IMG/VR virus record: IMGVR_UViG_3300036770_004227
Span: 1-60,605 of that record
Source: a virus
Reading direction: 5' to 3' (one strand)
Length of the DNA: 60,605 bases
Below are positions 51,880-59,999 of this stretch, piece after piece (the first letter of the stretch is position 1; each line of letters begins with the position of its first letter). The notes below the pieces were generated by a model. That model was not told where the DNA came from and made no database searches. It was given only the letters and a program-made list of their open reading frames with translations. Made by a program: the position numbers and the translations under genes.

Positions 51880-53658
51880 ATGTTGAAAATAAAAAATATC
51901 ACTGCGAAGAACTTCTTATCTATTGGCAATCAAACGCAGGCAGTTAACTTTGACAGAGAAAATTTAACATTAGTTCTAGGTAGCAACATAGACTTAGGCG
52001 GCGATGATGCTGGTAGTAGAAATGGCACTGGAAAGACTGCTATCATCAATGCTATAAGTTATGCTTTCTACGGGCAAGCCCTGACTAACATCAAGAAAGA
52101 TAACCTAATTAACAAAACTAACGGTAAAAACATGTTAGTTACAGTTGATTTTGAATGCGGTAATATCTCATATCGTATTGAGCGCGGCAGAAAGCCCAAT
52201 GTGTTGAAGTTTTTTGTCAATAATCAAGAGGTAGAGAGTTCGGACGATAATAGCCAGGGTGATAGCAGAGAAACCCAGCATGAGATAGAAAAACTCATCA
52301 ACATGAAGCACGATATGTTCAAGCATATTGTAGCACTTAACACATACACTGAACCATTCTTGAGTTTACGGGCAAATGATCAGCGAACAATCATTGAACA
52401 ACTTTTGGGTATTACCCTATTGAGTGAGAAGGCAGAATCTCTTAAGGAACAGGTACGAATCACAAAAGATGCCATACAGCAAGAAGAATTTAGGATCAAA
52501 GCAGTCAAGGATGCTAACACCCGTATCCAGGATCAGATTGATTCTACAAAGCGACGTCAGAAATTGTGGCTACAAAAGCATAAAGAAGATCTACAGGCAC
52601 TGACTACTGCATACGAAGAGTTATTAAAGTTAGACATTGATGAAGAGTTGGCAGCACATAAGTCCCTACAACTCTATACTGACAAGTCTAAAAAGTTAAA
52701 AGATCTAGAAAAGACCAAGAAGTCTCATGATAAAGATTTACTTCGTGAACAAAAATCACTGAAGCAATTGAATGTTGACATCAAAGCAATCAAAGATCAC
52801 AAGTGCCATAGTTGTGGTCAAGCACTACATGATGATAATCACGAAAAATTACTACAATCTAAGTCCGAGGAACTAGCAAAAGTAGAGAAGGCCATAGAGA
52901 AAATTGAATCTGAAATCAGTGATATAAATCAAAAAATTGAAAAGATCGGTGATTTAGGTGATGAACCTACTGTTTTTTACAGCAAAGAAAGTGAAGCGGT
53001 AACTCATAAGAGTAGCCTAGATCATCTACTTACGCAGATAGAAACTAAAAAGTCTGAGTCTGATCCTTATGCTGATCAGATTGCCGAGATGGAAAAGGAT
53101 GGTATAGAGGAAATTTCCTATGACTTGATTAATGGATTAGTGAAAGTACGTGATCATCAAGAATTTTTGCTTAAACTGTTAACCAACAAGGATAGTTTCA
53201 TCCGTAAGCAGATTATAGATCAGAATTTGAACTTCCTGAATGCCAGACTGGCTTTTTATCTAAACGACATTGAACTACCACACACTGTCAAGTTCAACAA
53301 CGATTTGTCTGTCAGTATTGAGGAGTTGGGACGAGAGCTAGACTTTGATTCACTGAGTCGTGGTGAACGGAACAGGCTTATTTTAAGTTTAAGTTGGGCA
53401 TTCCGTGATGTATGGGAAAGTTTATATCAACCAATCAATTTGTTATTCATTGATGAATTAGTTGACTCTGGTATGGACAGTGCAGGTGTAGAAAACTCAT
53501 TAAAGATTTTGAAAAAAATGTCACGTGCTGGTGGTAAATCTGTATGGTTAATTAGCCATAAAGATGAATTATTGAGTAGAGTTAATAATATAATGTACGT
53601 AGTAAAAGAAAGTGGCTTCACACGATATAGTTCTGACGTTGAGGTGGTAAAAAATTAA
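51880..53658 (+). CDS. 46: Recombination endonuclease subunit (T4 gp46, Rad50/SbcC-like)
   Basis: The 592-residue SMC-like ATPase has Walker A NGTGKT (48-53), a Q-rich N-lobe, two coiled coils (about 180-300 and 325-420) around a zinc hook CHSCG at 309-313, signature LSRGERNR (about 492-499) and Walker B LLFIDEL (about 520-526). The length is close to T4 gp46 (560). Partner of gp47. It is coding to the end with no interruption by the nuclease gene that follows. Confidence 0.95.
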   Translation: MLKIKNITAKNFLSIGNQTQAVNFDRENLTLVLGSNIDLGGDDAGSRNGTGKTAIINAISYAFYGQALTNIKKDNLINKTNGKNMLVTVDFECGNISYRIERGRKPNVLKFFVNNQEVESSDDNSQGDSRETQHEIEKLINMKHDMFKHIVALNTYTEPFLSLRANDQRTIIEQLLGITLLSEKAESLKEQVRITKDAIQQEEFRIKAVKDANTRIQDQIDSTKRRQKLWLQKHKEDLQALTTAYEELLKLDIDEELAAHKSLQLYTDKSKKLKDLEKTKKSHDKDLLREQKSLKQLNVDIKAIKDHKCHSCGQALHDDNHEKLLQSKSEELAKVEKAIEKIESEISDINQKIEKIGDLGDEPTVFYSKESEAVTHKSSLDHLLTQIETKKSESDPYADQIAEMEKDGIEEISYDLINGLVKVRDHQEFLLKLLTNKDSFIRKQIIDQNLNFLNARLAFYLNDIELPHTVKFNNDLSVSIEELGRELDFDSLSRGERNRLILSLSWAFRDVWESLYQPINLLFIDELVDSGMDSAGVENSLKILKKMSRAGGKSVWLISHKDELLSRVNNIMYVVKESGFTRYSSDVEVVKN

Positions 53659-53674
53659 TTGATCATTTTACCGT

Positions 53675-53682
53675 CATAAATA
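53675..53682 (+). promoter_or_regulatory. Possible late promoter box CATAAATA
   Basis: CATAAATA lies four bases before the GTG start of the second GIY-YIG gene. It fits NATAAATA, but closeness to the start leaves little room for a leader. Confidence 0.3.
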
Positions 53683-53686
53683 CAAT

Positions 53687-54103
53687 GTGACGTGGCTTTT
53701 TGAAGACAAAATTATTGAGACACTACCAGACGATGTAGTTGGGTTTGTATATATAATAACCAACAAGTTGTCTGGACGAAAATATATAGGCAAAAAATTA
53801 TCTAAATTCAAGAAAATAAGACTAAAAACATCAAGGTTAAAAAACGGCACTAAAAAGAAATCAAAAATTAGATATGAAATCGATAGTGACTGGCAAATTT
53901 ATTATGGTTCAAACTCGGTATTATCAGAAGAAGTAAAAAATTTAGGCTCAGAAAATTTTAAAAGAGAAATATTAAGGTATTGTTATTCAAAAAATGAATT
54001 AAATTATTACGAAGCAAAGTATCAATTTGATTATGGTGTTTTGCTTAGTGGTGACTGGTACAACGAATGGATATCGGTCAAAGTACGTAAACTAAAGATT
54101 TAA
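53687..54103 (+). CDS. Small GIY-YIG superfamily nuclease
   Basis: The 138-residue protein has GFVYIITN (19-26) and RKYIGKK (31-37), the GIY and YIG strands, and a later Glu in LNYYEAKYQFDYG as possible metal ligand. It opens MTWLFEDKIIETLP, a pattern seen in a small GIY-YIG family of T4-like phages lacking extra DNA-binding modules. The start appears to be GTG at 53687; no ATG is available before the domain. It sits between gp46 and the structured non-coding region and may be linked with the RNA as a mobile unit. Confidence 0.75.
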   Translation: MTWLFEDKIIETLPDDVVGFVYIITNKLSGRKYIGKKLSKFKKIRLKTSRLKNGTKKKSKIRYEIDSDWQIYYGSNSVLSEEVKNLGSENFKREILRYCYSKNELNYYEAKYQFDYGVLLSGDWYNEWISVKVRKLKI

Positions 54104-54115
54104 TTCACATCAAGG

Positions 54116-54698
54116 TTATTATAGCGACGCACCGCAAACTGCGACATCTACAGGCAAAATCTCAAACAGTGTATGGCTAGCATCGGCCTAAATTCGGATG
54201 CTCTAAACCTGGACCTCGGGTCGCAGGGACGAAAACCTTGGCGCTGTACCAAGAACTCAATCACTATCCTTTACAGGACGAAGATCGCCAATCCCGCGGT
54301 TTGATTGTTTGAACAGGTTTTATGGGTAAAAAGACGTGATAGCGATATCACACGGTTATATCAAAGGACAGCATCATTGATATAGCCCGCCGTTGTAAGA
54401 AAGACTGGATGAGTAGGTACCGGATAACCGCCTGCGTTACATTTCCTGTGTGTCAAAACACAGATGTTGTTGTAGTCCTGATGCTGTGTGGTTGTCAACT
54501 CAGATGAAAACACCACTTCATAGTAGAAATACTATGATTTTTTTCGCCCTTCGTGGGCGAAAGAGAGGCAGTAATCTAGATGAATGGTATCTCTTCTGAT
54601 TGGTTAATAATTATTCTTTAAGAAAAGATCGTCTAGTTAATTGAAGGAGCGATAGCGACTGAAAATTAACGACGACGATATGGGTGCGCCGCACCCAT
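54116..54698 (+). ncRNA. Candidate large ornate non-coding RNA, about 580 nt
   Basis: No credible reading frame lies between the GIY-YIG stop and 54702, yet the region is about 44% GC by hand count, clearly above its neighbours. Perfect stems: GTGATA/TATCAC with GCGA loop (54336-54351); 11-bp GGTTATATCAA with TTGATATAGCC (54354-54387); CTGTGT/ACACAG (54446-54463); TCATAGTA/TACTATGA with GAAA loop (54518-54537); TTTCGCCC/GGGCGAAA (54542-54562); GTTAATT/AATTAAC (54636-54670); ATGGGTGC/GCACCCAT (54680-54698). Loop bases ACAGCATCA (54368-54376) pair with TGATGCTGT (54479-54487), a pseudoknot. The GNRA loops exist only on the plus strand, which sets orientation. Size and phage location recall GOLLD and ROOL RNAs; class unassigned. 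Confidence 0.7.
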
Positions 54699-54701
54699 CA
54701 A

Positions 54702-54920
54702 TTATATGAATAACAATCCAGATTTATTGGTCTTTTCAATATTCTCTTCAATTATCTTATTGATAATTTCTCTATCCTGATAACCTATTTCAAATGCTTG
54801 ATCTAGTGTTACTCCACCTCGCATATACCAAACCAATTTATATATGTATGATCTTAACGCCTTTGACTCTTTTTCGTATGAATTTATTAATTCAACTACT
54901 TCTTCATTTGTTAGAGTCAA
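54702..54920 (-). CDS. Small conserved protein next to gp26
   Basis: The 72-residue helical protein (LTNEEVVELINSYEKESKAL, then YMRGGVTLDQAFEIGYQDRE) belongs to a small family that recurs beside the gp26 gene in aquatic T4-like phages. It may assist hub assembly, as T4 gp51 does, but no direct match to gp51 is seen. It starts five bases after gp26 on the same strand. Confidence 0.6.
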   Translation of the reverse strand: MTLTNEEVVELINSYEKESKALRSYIYKLVWYMRGGVTLDQAFEIGYQDREIINKIIEENIEKTNKSGLLFI

Positions 54921-54925
54921 AAGCG

Positions 54926-55768
54926 TTAAACGAAAAAATTAGACATCTCAAATGTTAAGGGTGTTTCAAATTCCTTCTTACATGATTCACATGTTAAAGA
55001 AAGCAAATTTGCTTTATTTTCTTTTATTATGTTATTAATTTCTTCCTTAACGGCGTTCCATATTTTTCTATCGCAGTTTTTAAAAAAATCATTTATGAAA
55101 AGTTCGTTTTCCACTACTACATTATTATCTAATTTTATGTAAGAAATATTGCCAGATATTTCTCCTACTTTTAGTGTTAGTAGTTTATTAAATAGATCTT
55201 TGAACTTAGTAAATTTTTCTTCTTCTGGTAAATTATTTTGATTTAAAAGTTGTAATGTTCTTTGTTCCTCGAACATTATTATTGCCTTTTTATTAAACGA
55301 TTTATAATTTTCGGCTTTTAAACATATCTCAAGATTTTCAACATTAATTATTCTATGATAGTTTGGAATGTTATGATATCTTTCCATCAACATTTGTAAA
55401 TCAAGGGTCATTTCGTTTTTATGATTACAATGCGGACAAACACTTATAAAATCCATTTTATTACCGTATGTTGCCAAACGTATTGCCAATAATATTAGGT
55501 CAATATCACATATAGGTGTGTCCCATGCATCTTTGATATTAGGTATACAACTTTGTATTACTTCAACAGTGGACTGGCCATTTAATAATGCGTCTGGAGT
55601 TTTAAGCATCAACTCGTCTTTTGCGGTCATTGCGAAAACAGGATATTCTTCCGTTACAGTACGTTGCAAAGATCCCTCTGGCCACCATTGCCCATTACTT
55701 GGAAATTTTATGTATAGTTGAGGCTGACGATAGAATTTTGATAGTGGATTTTCTGTTTCTTTGTTCAT
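54926..55768 (-). CDS. 26: Baseplate hub assembly protein (T4 gp26)
   Basis: The 280-residue protein matches the T4 gp26 baseplate family: FPSNGQWWPEGSL near the N-terminus, MTAKDELMLKTPDALLNGQS (about 48-67) and CDIDLILLAIRLATYG. Two zinc-type knuckles, CPHCNHKNE (about 110) and CESCKKEFE near the C-terminus, are visible. T4 gp26 is shorter (208). It is needed for hub formation. The gene is divergent from the tape-measure candidate. Confidence 0.85.
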   Translation of the reverse strand: MNKETENPLSKFYRQPQLYIKFPSNGQWWPEGSLQRTVTEEYPVFAMTAKDELMLKTPDALLNGQSTVEVIQSCIPNIKDAWDTPICDIDLILLAIRLATYGNKMDFISVCPHCNHKNEMTLDLQMLMERYHNIPNYHRIINVENLEICLKAENYKSFNKKAIIMFEEQRTLQLLNQNNLPEEEKFTKFKDLFNKLLTLKVGEISGNISYIKLDNNVVVENELFINDFFKNCDRKIWNAVKEEINNIIKENKANLLSLTCESCKKEFETPLTFEMSNFFV

Positions 55769-55778
55769 AATAGTTATT

Positions 55779-55786
55779 GATAAATA
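55779..55786 (+). promoter_or_regulatory. Late promoter box GATAAATA, rightward
   Basis: GATAAATA 41 bases before the ATG at 55828, in the divergent gap shared with gp26. Confidence 0.5.
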
Positions 55787-55793
55787 TCTTATA

Positions 55794-55801
55794 GTATTTA
55801 G
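55794..55801 (-). promoter_or_regulatory. Late-type box CTAAATAC, leftward for gp26
   Basis: CTAAATAC on the minus strand, 25 bases before the gp26 start. It is one base off the NATAAATA pattern. Together with the rightward box it forms a compact divergent late promoter pair. Confidence 0.35.
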
Positions 55802-55827
55802 TGAATTTTTATAACTAGTTAGAATAT

Positions 55828-57909
55828 ATGATTAACGCTGCCACAGAAGAATTAACGGAATTTGCATCCAGAATGGGTATTACTAATGCCGCTGCCGCTG
55901 ATTTGATAAACAGGCTAAGCGAATTAAGTAGGACTTCGGATCGTACATCCAATGCTATCGACGTTAATAGAACTGCAACAGAGAGAATAGCAAATAGTCA
56001 AAATTCTGCGGCTGATTCAGCGATAAATTTTGGTAAAAGTTTATATTCAACCACTAAAAGTTTGGCTAGTGTTCCTCAGCAAATTGCTAATTCTACAGCA
56101 GCAGTTACTTCCATATCTCCAATAATAACTGGCATTACTCAAATGGGTGCTAGTTTGGCGCAAGTGGGTGGACCATTGGCAGCATTGATGGGCACTGCTG
56201 CCGGCGGACCATTGGCTGGTTTGGTTGCTGGTGTGCTTGGTTCAGTCGTCAGCGATATCACGGCAGAAGCAATAACTGCTGTTGGTAGCACAGTAAATTT
56301 TTTCTTACAACAAGTTCAGGTAGTTATTGACTCATTCACACAACTCAGTAGTGTTGGTGCAACTTTCGGAGGTAGTTTAGAATCACTTAAAGATCTTTCC
56401 AAAGATACTGGGTTAAGTCTTGAAACTTTGTCTAAAATTGCCGTCAATAATGCTGAAAACATGGCACTATTAGGTGGTGGCACCCAGGGTGCATTAAAAC
56501 TAGTAACCAGAACATCAAGAGATTTAGGCAATACCTTATTGGCATTATATGGAGGGTTTGAAAATCTTAATAAAGAAACAGCAGAATATATGGCATTGCG
56601 TAGACTTCAAGGCGTGTCAGAAATGGCTACAGGTCAAGCCTTAACTAATCAAACTGCTGAATATCTATACATGATTAAAGAGTTAAGTGCGTTAACTGGA
56701 AAAAATGCCAGTCAGTTAAAAAATGAAATGGCTGAGAGAGCAAAAAATGCTGCTGCTCAGTATGCAATAGATAGCATGAGCGAAGAAGAACGTTTGAAAT
56801 TTCAATATCAACTTAGTTTGCTGCCAGAATATTTGAAGGGAGCATTTATGGAAAAAGTTGTCAACAAAAAAATTGGAAGTGATTTACTTAGTAGAGAAAC
56901 TTTGATGCTTGAGGCAACATTGCCCGGCATAGGAAATAAATTAAGTCGTGCTGTCGATACGATGACTCAGCCAATGGAAACTATGAAAGAAAATTTTGGC
57001 AAAGAATTGACGGGATTAGCTGCTGACACCAAGAGATATAGAGAAACAAACAAAGATTTAATGAATGTGTATGCTAAGGGATATGCACAAAATCCAGTTT
57101 TAAAAGTAATTAATGACACATTAGTAAGTGCAGGCACTGAATTAGGCAGACTTAGCACAATAGCAAAAGATATAAAAACTTTTTCAGAACAAACAACTGC
57201 GTTAAAAGACAATGCAGGTACGTTCGTTGATGAAGTTGGCAAAATTAATAAAGAGCAAGAAAAAATTAGAATGGCACTGAACAGATTTGCCACGGAGGGA
57301 GAACGATTTGCTCTGGCATTAGATGTAACATCTTTTGTGTTGGAAGTTACAGAGGAATTAATAGAAGGGGTAAATAGAATATTACCTAACTTTCAAAAGA
57401 ATCGCCGTGAAACCAATATGCAAACAGAGCCTGTTGAGAATACACGGGCTGGAGCACAATTAAAAATACTTGAAGAACAACGAGAAAGATTTTTGCGCAG
57501 AGAGTTAAATTTAGATTTGTCTAGAGAAGATATACAAAATCTTAGATCAGAACAATTACAATTGAACGAAACGCAGCGAAGAAAACTTGAATTTTTAGAG
57601 AATAGAATTAAAGAACAACAAGAAAGAATTAATCAAATAAATAACCCATCGCAAAATAACAATACTAGTAATCAGCAGCCCGTTAGTGAAACGGATGTAT
57701 CAAAATTAGATTCAACAGATCTAGCAATGGCATCTAGGGGAATATTCATAAAAACTGATGCTGATACTAAATTAAACATAAATTTATCTGAATTTATGGA
57801 TATTTTAACGATGATGTTTAATGATCAAAAAAGAACAAATAATTATCTCGCTGATGCAATGAAAGATAATGCATACAATTTTAAAAGACTTTTGGATAGA
57901 ATTACATAG
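55828..57909 (+). CDS. Probable tape-measure or internal virion protein
   Basis: The 693-residue protein is mostly helical with a long hydrophobic Gly/Ala-rich segment at about 95-165 (GGPLAALMGTAAGGPLAGLV, VAGVLGSVVSDI), as in tape measures that span the tail tube and later enter the membrane. Flanking regions are amphipathic and coiled-coil-like (about 540-610 is Glu/Arg/Gln-rich). T4 gp29 has 590 residues, so length fits a slightly longer tail. It lies just before the portal gene and behind a late box. No direct sequence match to gp29 is claimed. Confidence 0.5.
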   Translation: MINAATEELTEFASRMGITNAAAADLINRLSELSRTSDRTSNAIDVNRTATERIANSQNSAADSAINFGKSLYSTTKSLASVPQQIANSTAAVTSISPIITGITQMGASLAQVGGPLAALMGTAAGGPLAGLVAGVLGSVVSDITAEAITAVGSTVNFFLQQVQVVIDSFTQLSSVGATFGGSLESLKDLSKDTGLSLETLSKIAVNNAENMALLGGGTQGALKLVTRTSRDLGNTLLALYGGFENLNKETAEYMALRRLQGVSEMATGQALTNQTAEYLYMIKELSALTGKNASQLKNEMAERAKNAAAQYAIDSMSEEERLKFQYQLSLLPEYLKGAFMEKVVNKKIGSDLLSRETLMLEATLPGIGNKLSRAVDTMTQPMETMKENFGKELTGLAADTKRYRETNKDLMNVYAKGYAQNPVLKVINDTLVSAGTELGRLSTIAKDIKTFSEQTTALKDNAGTFVDEVGKINKEQEKIRMALNRFATEGERFALALDVTSFVLEVTEELIEGVNRILPNFQKNRRETNMQTEPVENTRAGAQLKILEEQRERFLRRELNLDLSREDIQNLRSEQLQLNETQRRKLEFLENRIKEQQERINQINNPSQNNNTSNQQPVSETDVSKLDSTDLAMASRGIFIKTDADTKLNINLSEFMDILTMMFNDQKRTNNYLADAMKDNAYNFKRLLDRIT

Positions 57910-57917
57910 TATAAATA
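57910..57917 (+). promoter_or_regulatory. Late promoter box TATAAATA of the portal gene
   Basis: An exact T4 late octamer overlapping the end of the preceding gene; AGAGGA (57921-57926) follows, then the portal ATG at 57933. Confidence 0.6.
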
Positions 57918-57932
57918 TACAGAGGATTATTC

Positions 57933-59651
57933 ATGACCTGGAAAAAATATTTTCGTGTTGCTAATTTATCTGGATCTGTTAGTCCGATAAATGGATCTAC
58001 TGGCAACCATTTTACATATAGAAATTATCAAAGTAATTTACCTGAAGTTTATATAGGCCATCCAAATCGTGTTGAACGTTACAATCAATATGAACAAATG
58101 GATCAAGACAGTGAAGTTAATGCCGCCCTTGATATATTAAGTGAGTTCAGTACACAAATAAATGAAGAAAACGGTACTGCTTTTAAGTTTGTATGGAAAG
58201 AAAAACCAACCGACAACGAAATAAATATAATCAAAGAACAACTAAATCAATGGGTTAGTTTGAATGAACTTAACAAACGTATATTTAAAATATTTAGAAA
58301 CACCATAAAGTATGGTGATCAGGTCTTTATTCGTGATCCAGAAACATTCAAGTTATTCTGGGTAGAGATGAGTAAGGTTGTCAAAGTTATCGTAAACGAA
58401 GCCGAAGGCAAAAAACCAGAACAATACATCGTCAAAGAACTTGCGCCTAACTTTGAAAACTTGACCGCCACTGCGTTAAACAGCAGTGATGTAAGTGTCA
58501 ATCATCCACAAGTAGGTGGACCAAATGGAGCCTACATACAGCCAAAAACACCATACAGCGGTGGTTCAAGATTCAGCAAAGCACAGAATGAACAGGCAAT
58601 TAATGCTGAACATATAGTTCATTTGAGTTTGACTGAAGGTCTTGATTTCAGTTGGCCATTCGGTAACAGTGTACTTGAAAATGTCTTCAAAGTATTCAAA
58701 CAAAAGGAATTACTAGAGGATGCTATCATCATTTATCGTGTGCAACGTGCACCAGAACGTAGAATTTTCTACATAGATGTTGGTAACATGCCTAGTCATA
58801 TGGCTATGGCTTTCGTTGAGCGAGTCAAAAACGAAGTACATCAACGTAGAATTCCAACACAGGCAGGTGGTGGTCAGAATATGATGGATGCTACCTATAA
58901 TCCATTGTCAACCAATGAAGACTATTTCTTCCCTCAAACGGCTGATGGCAGAGGAAGTAAAGTTGATACCCTGGCAGGTGGTTCAAATCTAGGTGAAATA
59001 ACTGACTTGCATTTCTTTACTAATAAGTTGTTTAGAGGTTTGAGAATTCCTGCTAGTTATTTACCTACTGGATTAGATGACGGCACAAGTAATCCGAATA
59101 CTTTCAGTGACGGCAGAGTAGGTACAGCACTAATACAGGAATGGCGTTTCAATCAGTATTGTATCAGATTACAGAGATCCGTTGCTGAAAAATTAGATCA
59201 AGAATTTAAGATGTTTATGCGTTGGCGCGGCATAAACATAGATGGTGGATTATTTGAACTTCAATTTAATGAACCACAAAACTTTGCTAGTTATCGTCAA
59301 GCGGAAGTTGACAGTGCTCGTATAACAAGTTTCACACAATTAGAGGCATATCCTTATTTGAGTAAGAGGTTTTTGTTATCTAGATTCTTGGGTCTTACAG
59401 AAGAAGAGATGTCTGAAAATGAAATGTTGTGGACTCAAGAACAGGGTGATGCACAAACATCTAAACCAGATCAGGTTGGATTGCGTAGTGTAGGTATTAG
59501 TCCAGGTGGGTTAGACATGGGTATTGAAGCAGCGGATGCAGCAGCATTGCCACCTGGTGGTGAAGCAGGTGCACTGGGCGCAGAGATGCCAGCAACACCG
59601 GCTCCAGGTCCTATTACAGCATCTCCGGCTGGCGCTGGTCCAGCATTATAA
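57933..59651 (+). CDS. 20: Portal vertex protein (T4 gp20)
   Basis: The 572-residue protein has the gp20 signatures: RVERYNQYEQMDQDSEVNAA (about 49-68), YGDQVFIRDPETFKLFWVE, YRVQRAPERRIFYIDVGNMP, FFTNKLFRGLRIPASYLPTG and FNQYCIRLQRSVAEKLD. gp20 forms the twelve-subunit ring for DNA entry and exit and nucleates the prohead. Length is near T4 gp20 (524); the extra C-terminal tail is Ala/Gly/Pro-rich. It starts the head gene set. Confidence 0.95.
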   Translation: MTWKKYFRVANLSGSVSPINGSTGNHFTYRNYQSNLPEVYIGHPNRVERYNQYEQMDQDSEVNAALDILSEFSTQINEENGTAFKFVWKEKPTDNEINIIKEQLNQWVSLNELNKRIFKIFRNTIKYGDQVFIRDPETFKLFWVEMSKVVKVIVNEAEGKKPEQYIVKELAPNFENLTATALNSSDVSVNHPQVGGPNGAYIQPKTPYSGGSRFSKAQNEQAINAEHIVHLSLTEGLDFSWPFGNSVLENVFKVFKQKELLEDAIIIYRVQRAPERRIFYIDVGNMPSHMAMAFVERVKNEVHQRRIPTQAGGGQNMMDATYNPLSTNEDYFFPQTADGRGSKVDTLAGGSNLGEITDLHFFTNKLFRGLRIPASYLPTGLDDGTSNPNTFSDGRVGTALIQEWRFNQYCIRLQRSVAEKLDQEFKMFMRWRGINIDGGLFELQFNEPQNFASYRQAEVDSARITSFTQLEAYPYLSKRFLLSRFLGLTEEEMSENEMLWTQEQGDAQTSKPDQVGLRSVGISPGGLDMGIEAADAAALPPGGEAGALGAEMPATPAPGPITASPAGAGPAL

Positions 59652-59659
59652 GATAAATA
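59652..59659 (+). promoter_or_regulatory. Late promoter box GATAAATA
   Basis: GATAAATA directly after the portal stop and five bases before the ATG at 59665; the closeness to the start lowers confidence. Confidence 0.35.
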
Positions 59660-59664
59660 AAATC

Positions 59665-59895
59665 ATGAACTTGATGGAATTATTAGAACCAACACCTAGT
59701 GGCTATAGAACCGAAAAAGAGGATAATACCTCTATAAAGTTATCTGATACTAGAAAACTTCGTTTATCATTGGATCGTCTTAATAAATTAAGAAAAATGA
59801 ATGATACACGAAAACTTGAACATGAACTAAAACTAGAAAAATTATCTAAGCAATATAAACCAGCCGCTGCTCCTGGTGGTCTGCCTGGATTATAA
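59665..59895 (+). CDS. Small basic prohead-type protein, gp67 position
   Basis: I use the ATG at 59665 just after the portal gene, giving 76 residues. The sequence is highly charged and helical (LSDTRKLRLSLDRLNKLRKM) and ends in Ala/Pro/Gly (AAAPGGLPGL). In T4 the portal gene is followed by gp67, a small prohead-core protein; position and character agree, though direct similarity is not clear. A strong terminator follows. Confidence 0.55.
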   Translation: MNLMELLEPTPSGYRTEKEDNTSIKLSDTRKLRLSLDRLNKLRKMNDTRKLEHELKLEKLSKQYKPAAAPGGLPGL

Positions 59896-59916
59896 ATTAT
59901 ATACACATAAATCATC

Positions 59917-59945
59917 AAAAAGTGCTCATTATGAGCACTTTTTTT
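59917..59945 (+). terminator. Intrinsic terminator after the portal operon
   Basis: GTGCTCA and TGAGCAC pair around a TTA loop (59922-59938), extended by A/T pairs, and are followed by seven T. A classical rho-independent terminator, the clearest in the window. Confidence 0.85.
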
Positions 59946-59999
59946 ATTATTGTCTTAAATAATTATACTTAATTAGATATTTTTATAAAGGAATAAAAA

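Noticed and set aside
54542-54562. Intrinsic terminator at the CGCCC/GGGCG hairpin
   Set aside because: The T run lies 5' of the hairpin and is followed by A on the plus strand; it is not a U-tract in either direction.
53675-54698. Group I intron with an encoded GIY-YIG nuclease
   Set aside because: gp46 upstream ends normally and gp26-side genes are intact on the other strand, so there are no exons to join; I could not find a convincing P7/P3 core or the usual R and S elements.
54116-54698. tmRNA or RNase P RNA in the gene-free region
   Set aside because: No tRNA-like ends or tag frame for tmRNA, and the conserved RNase P core strings are not seen.
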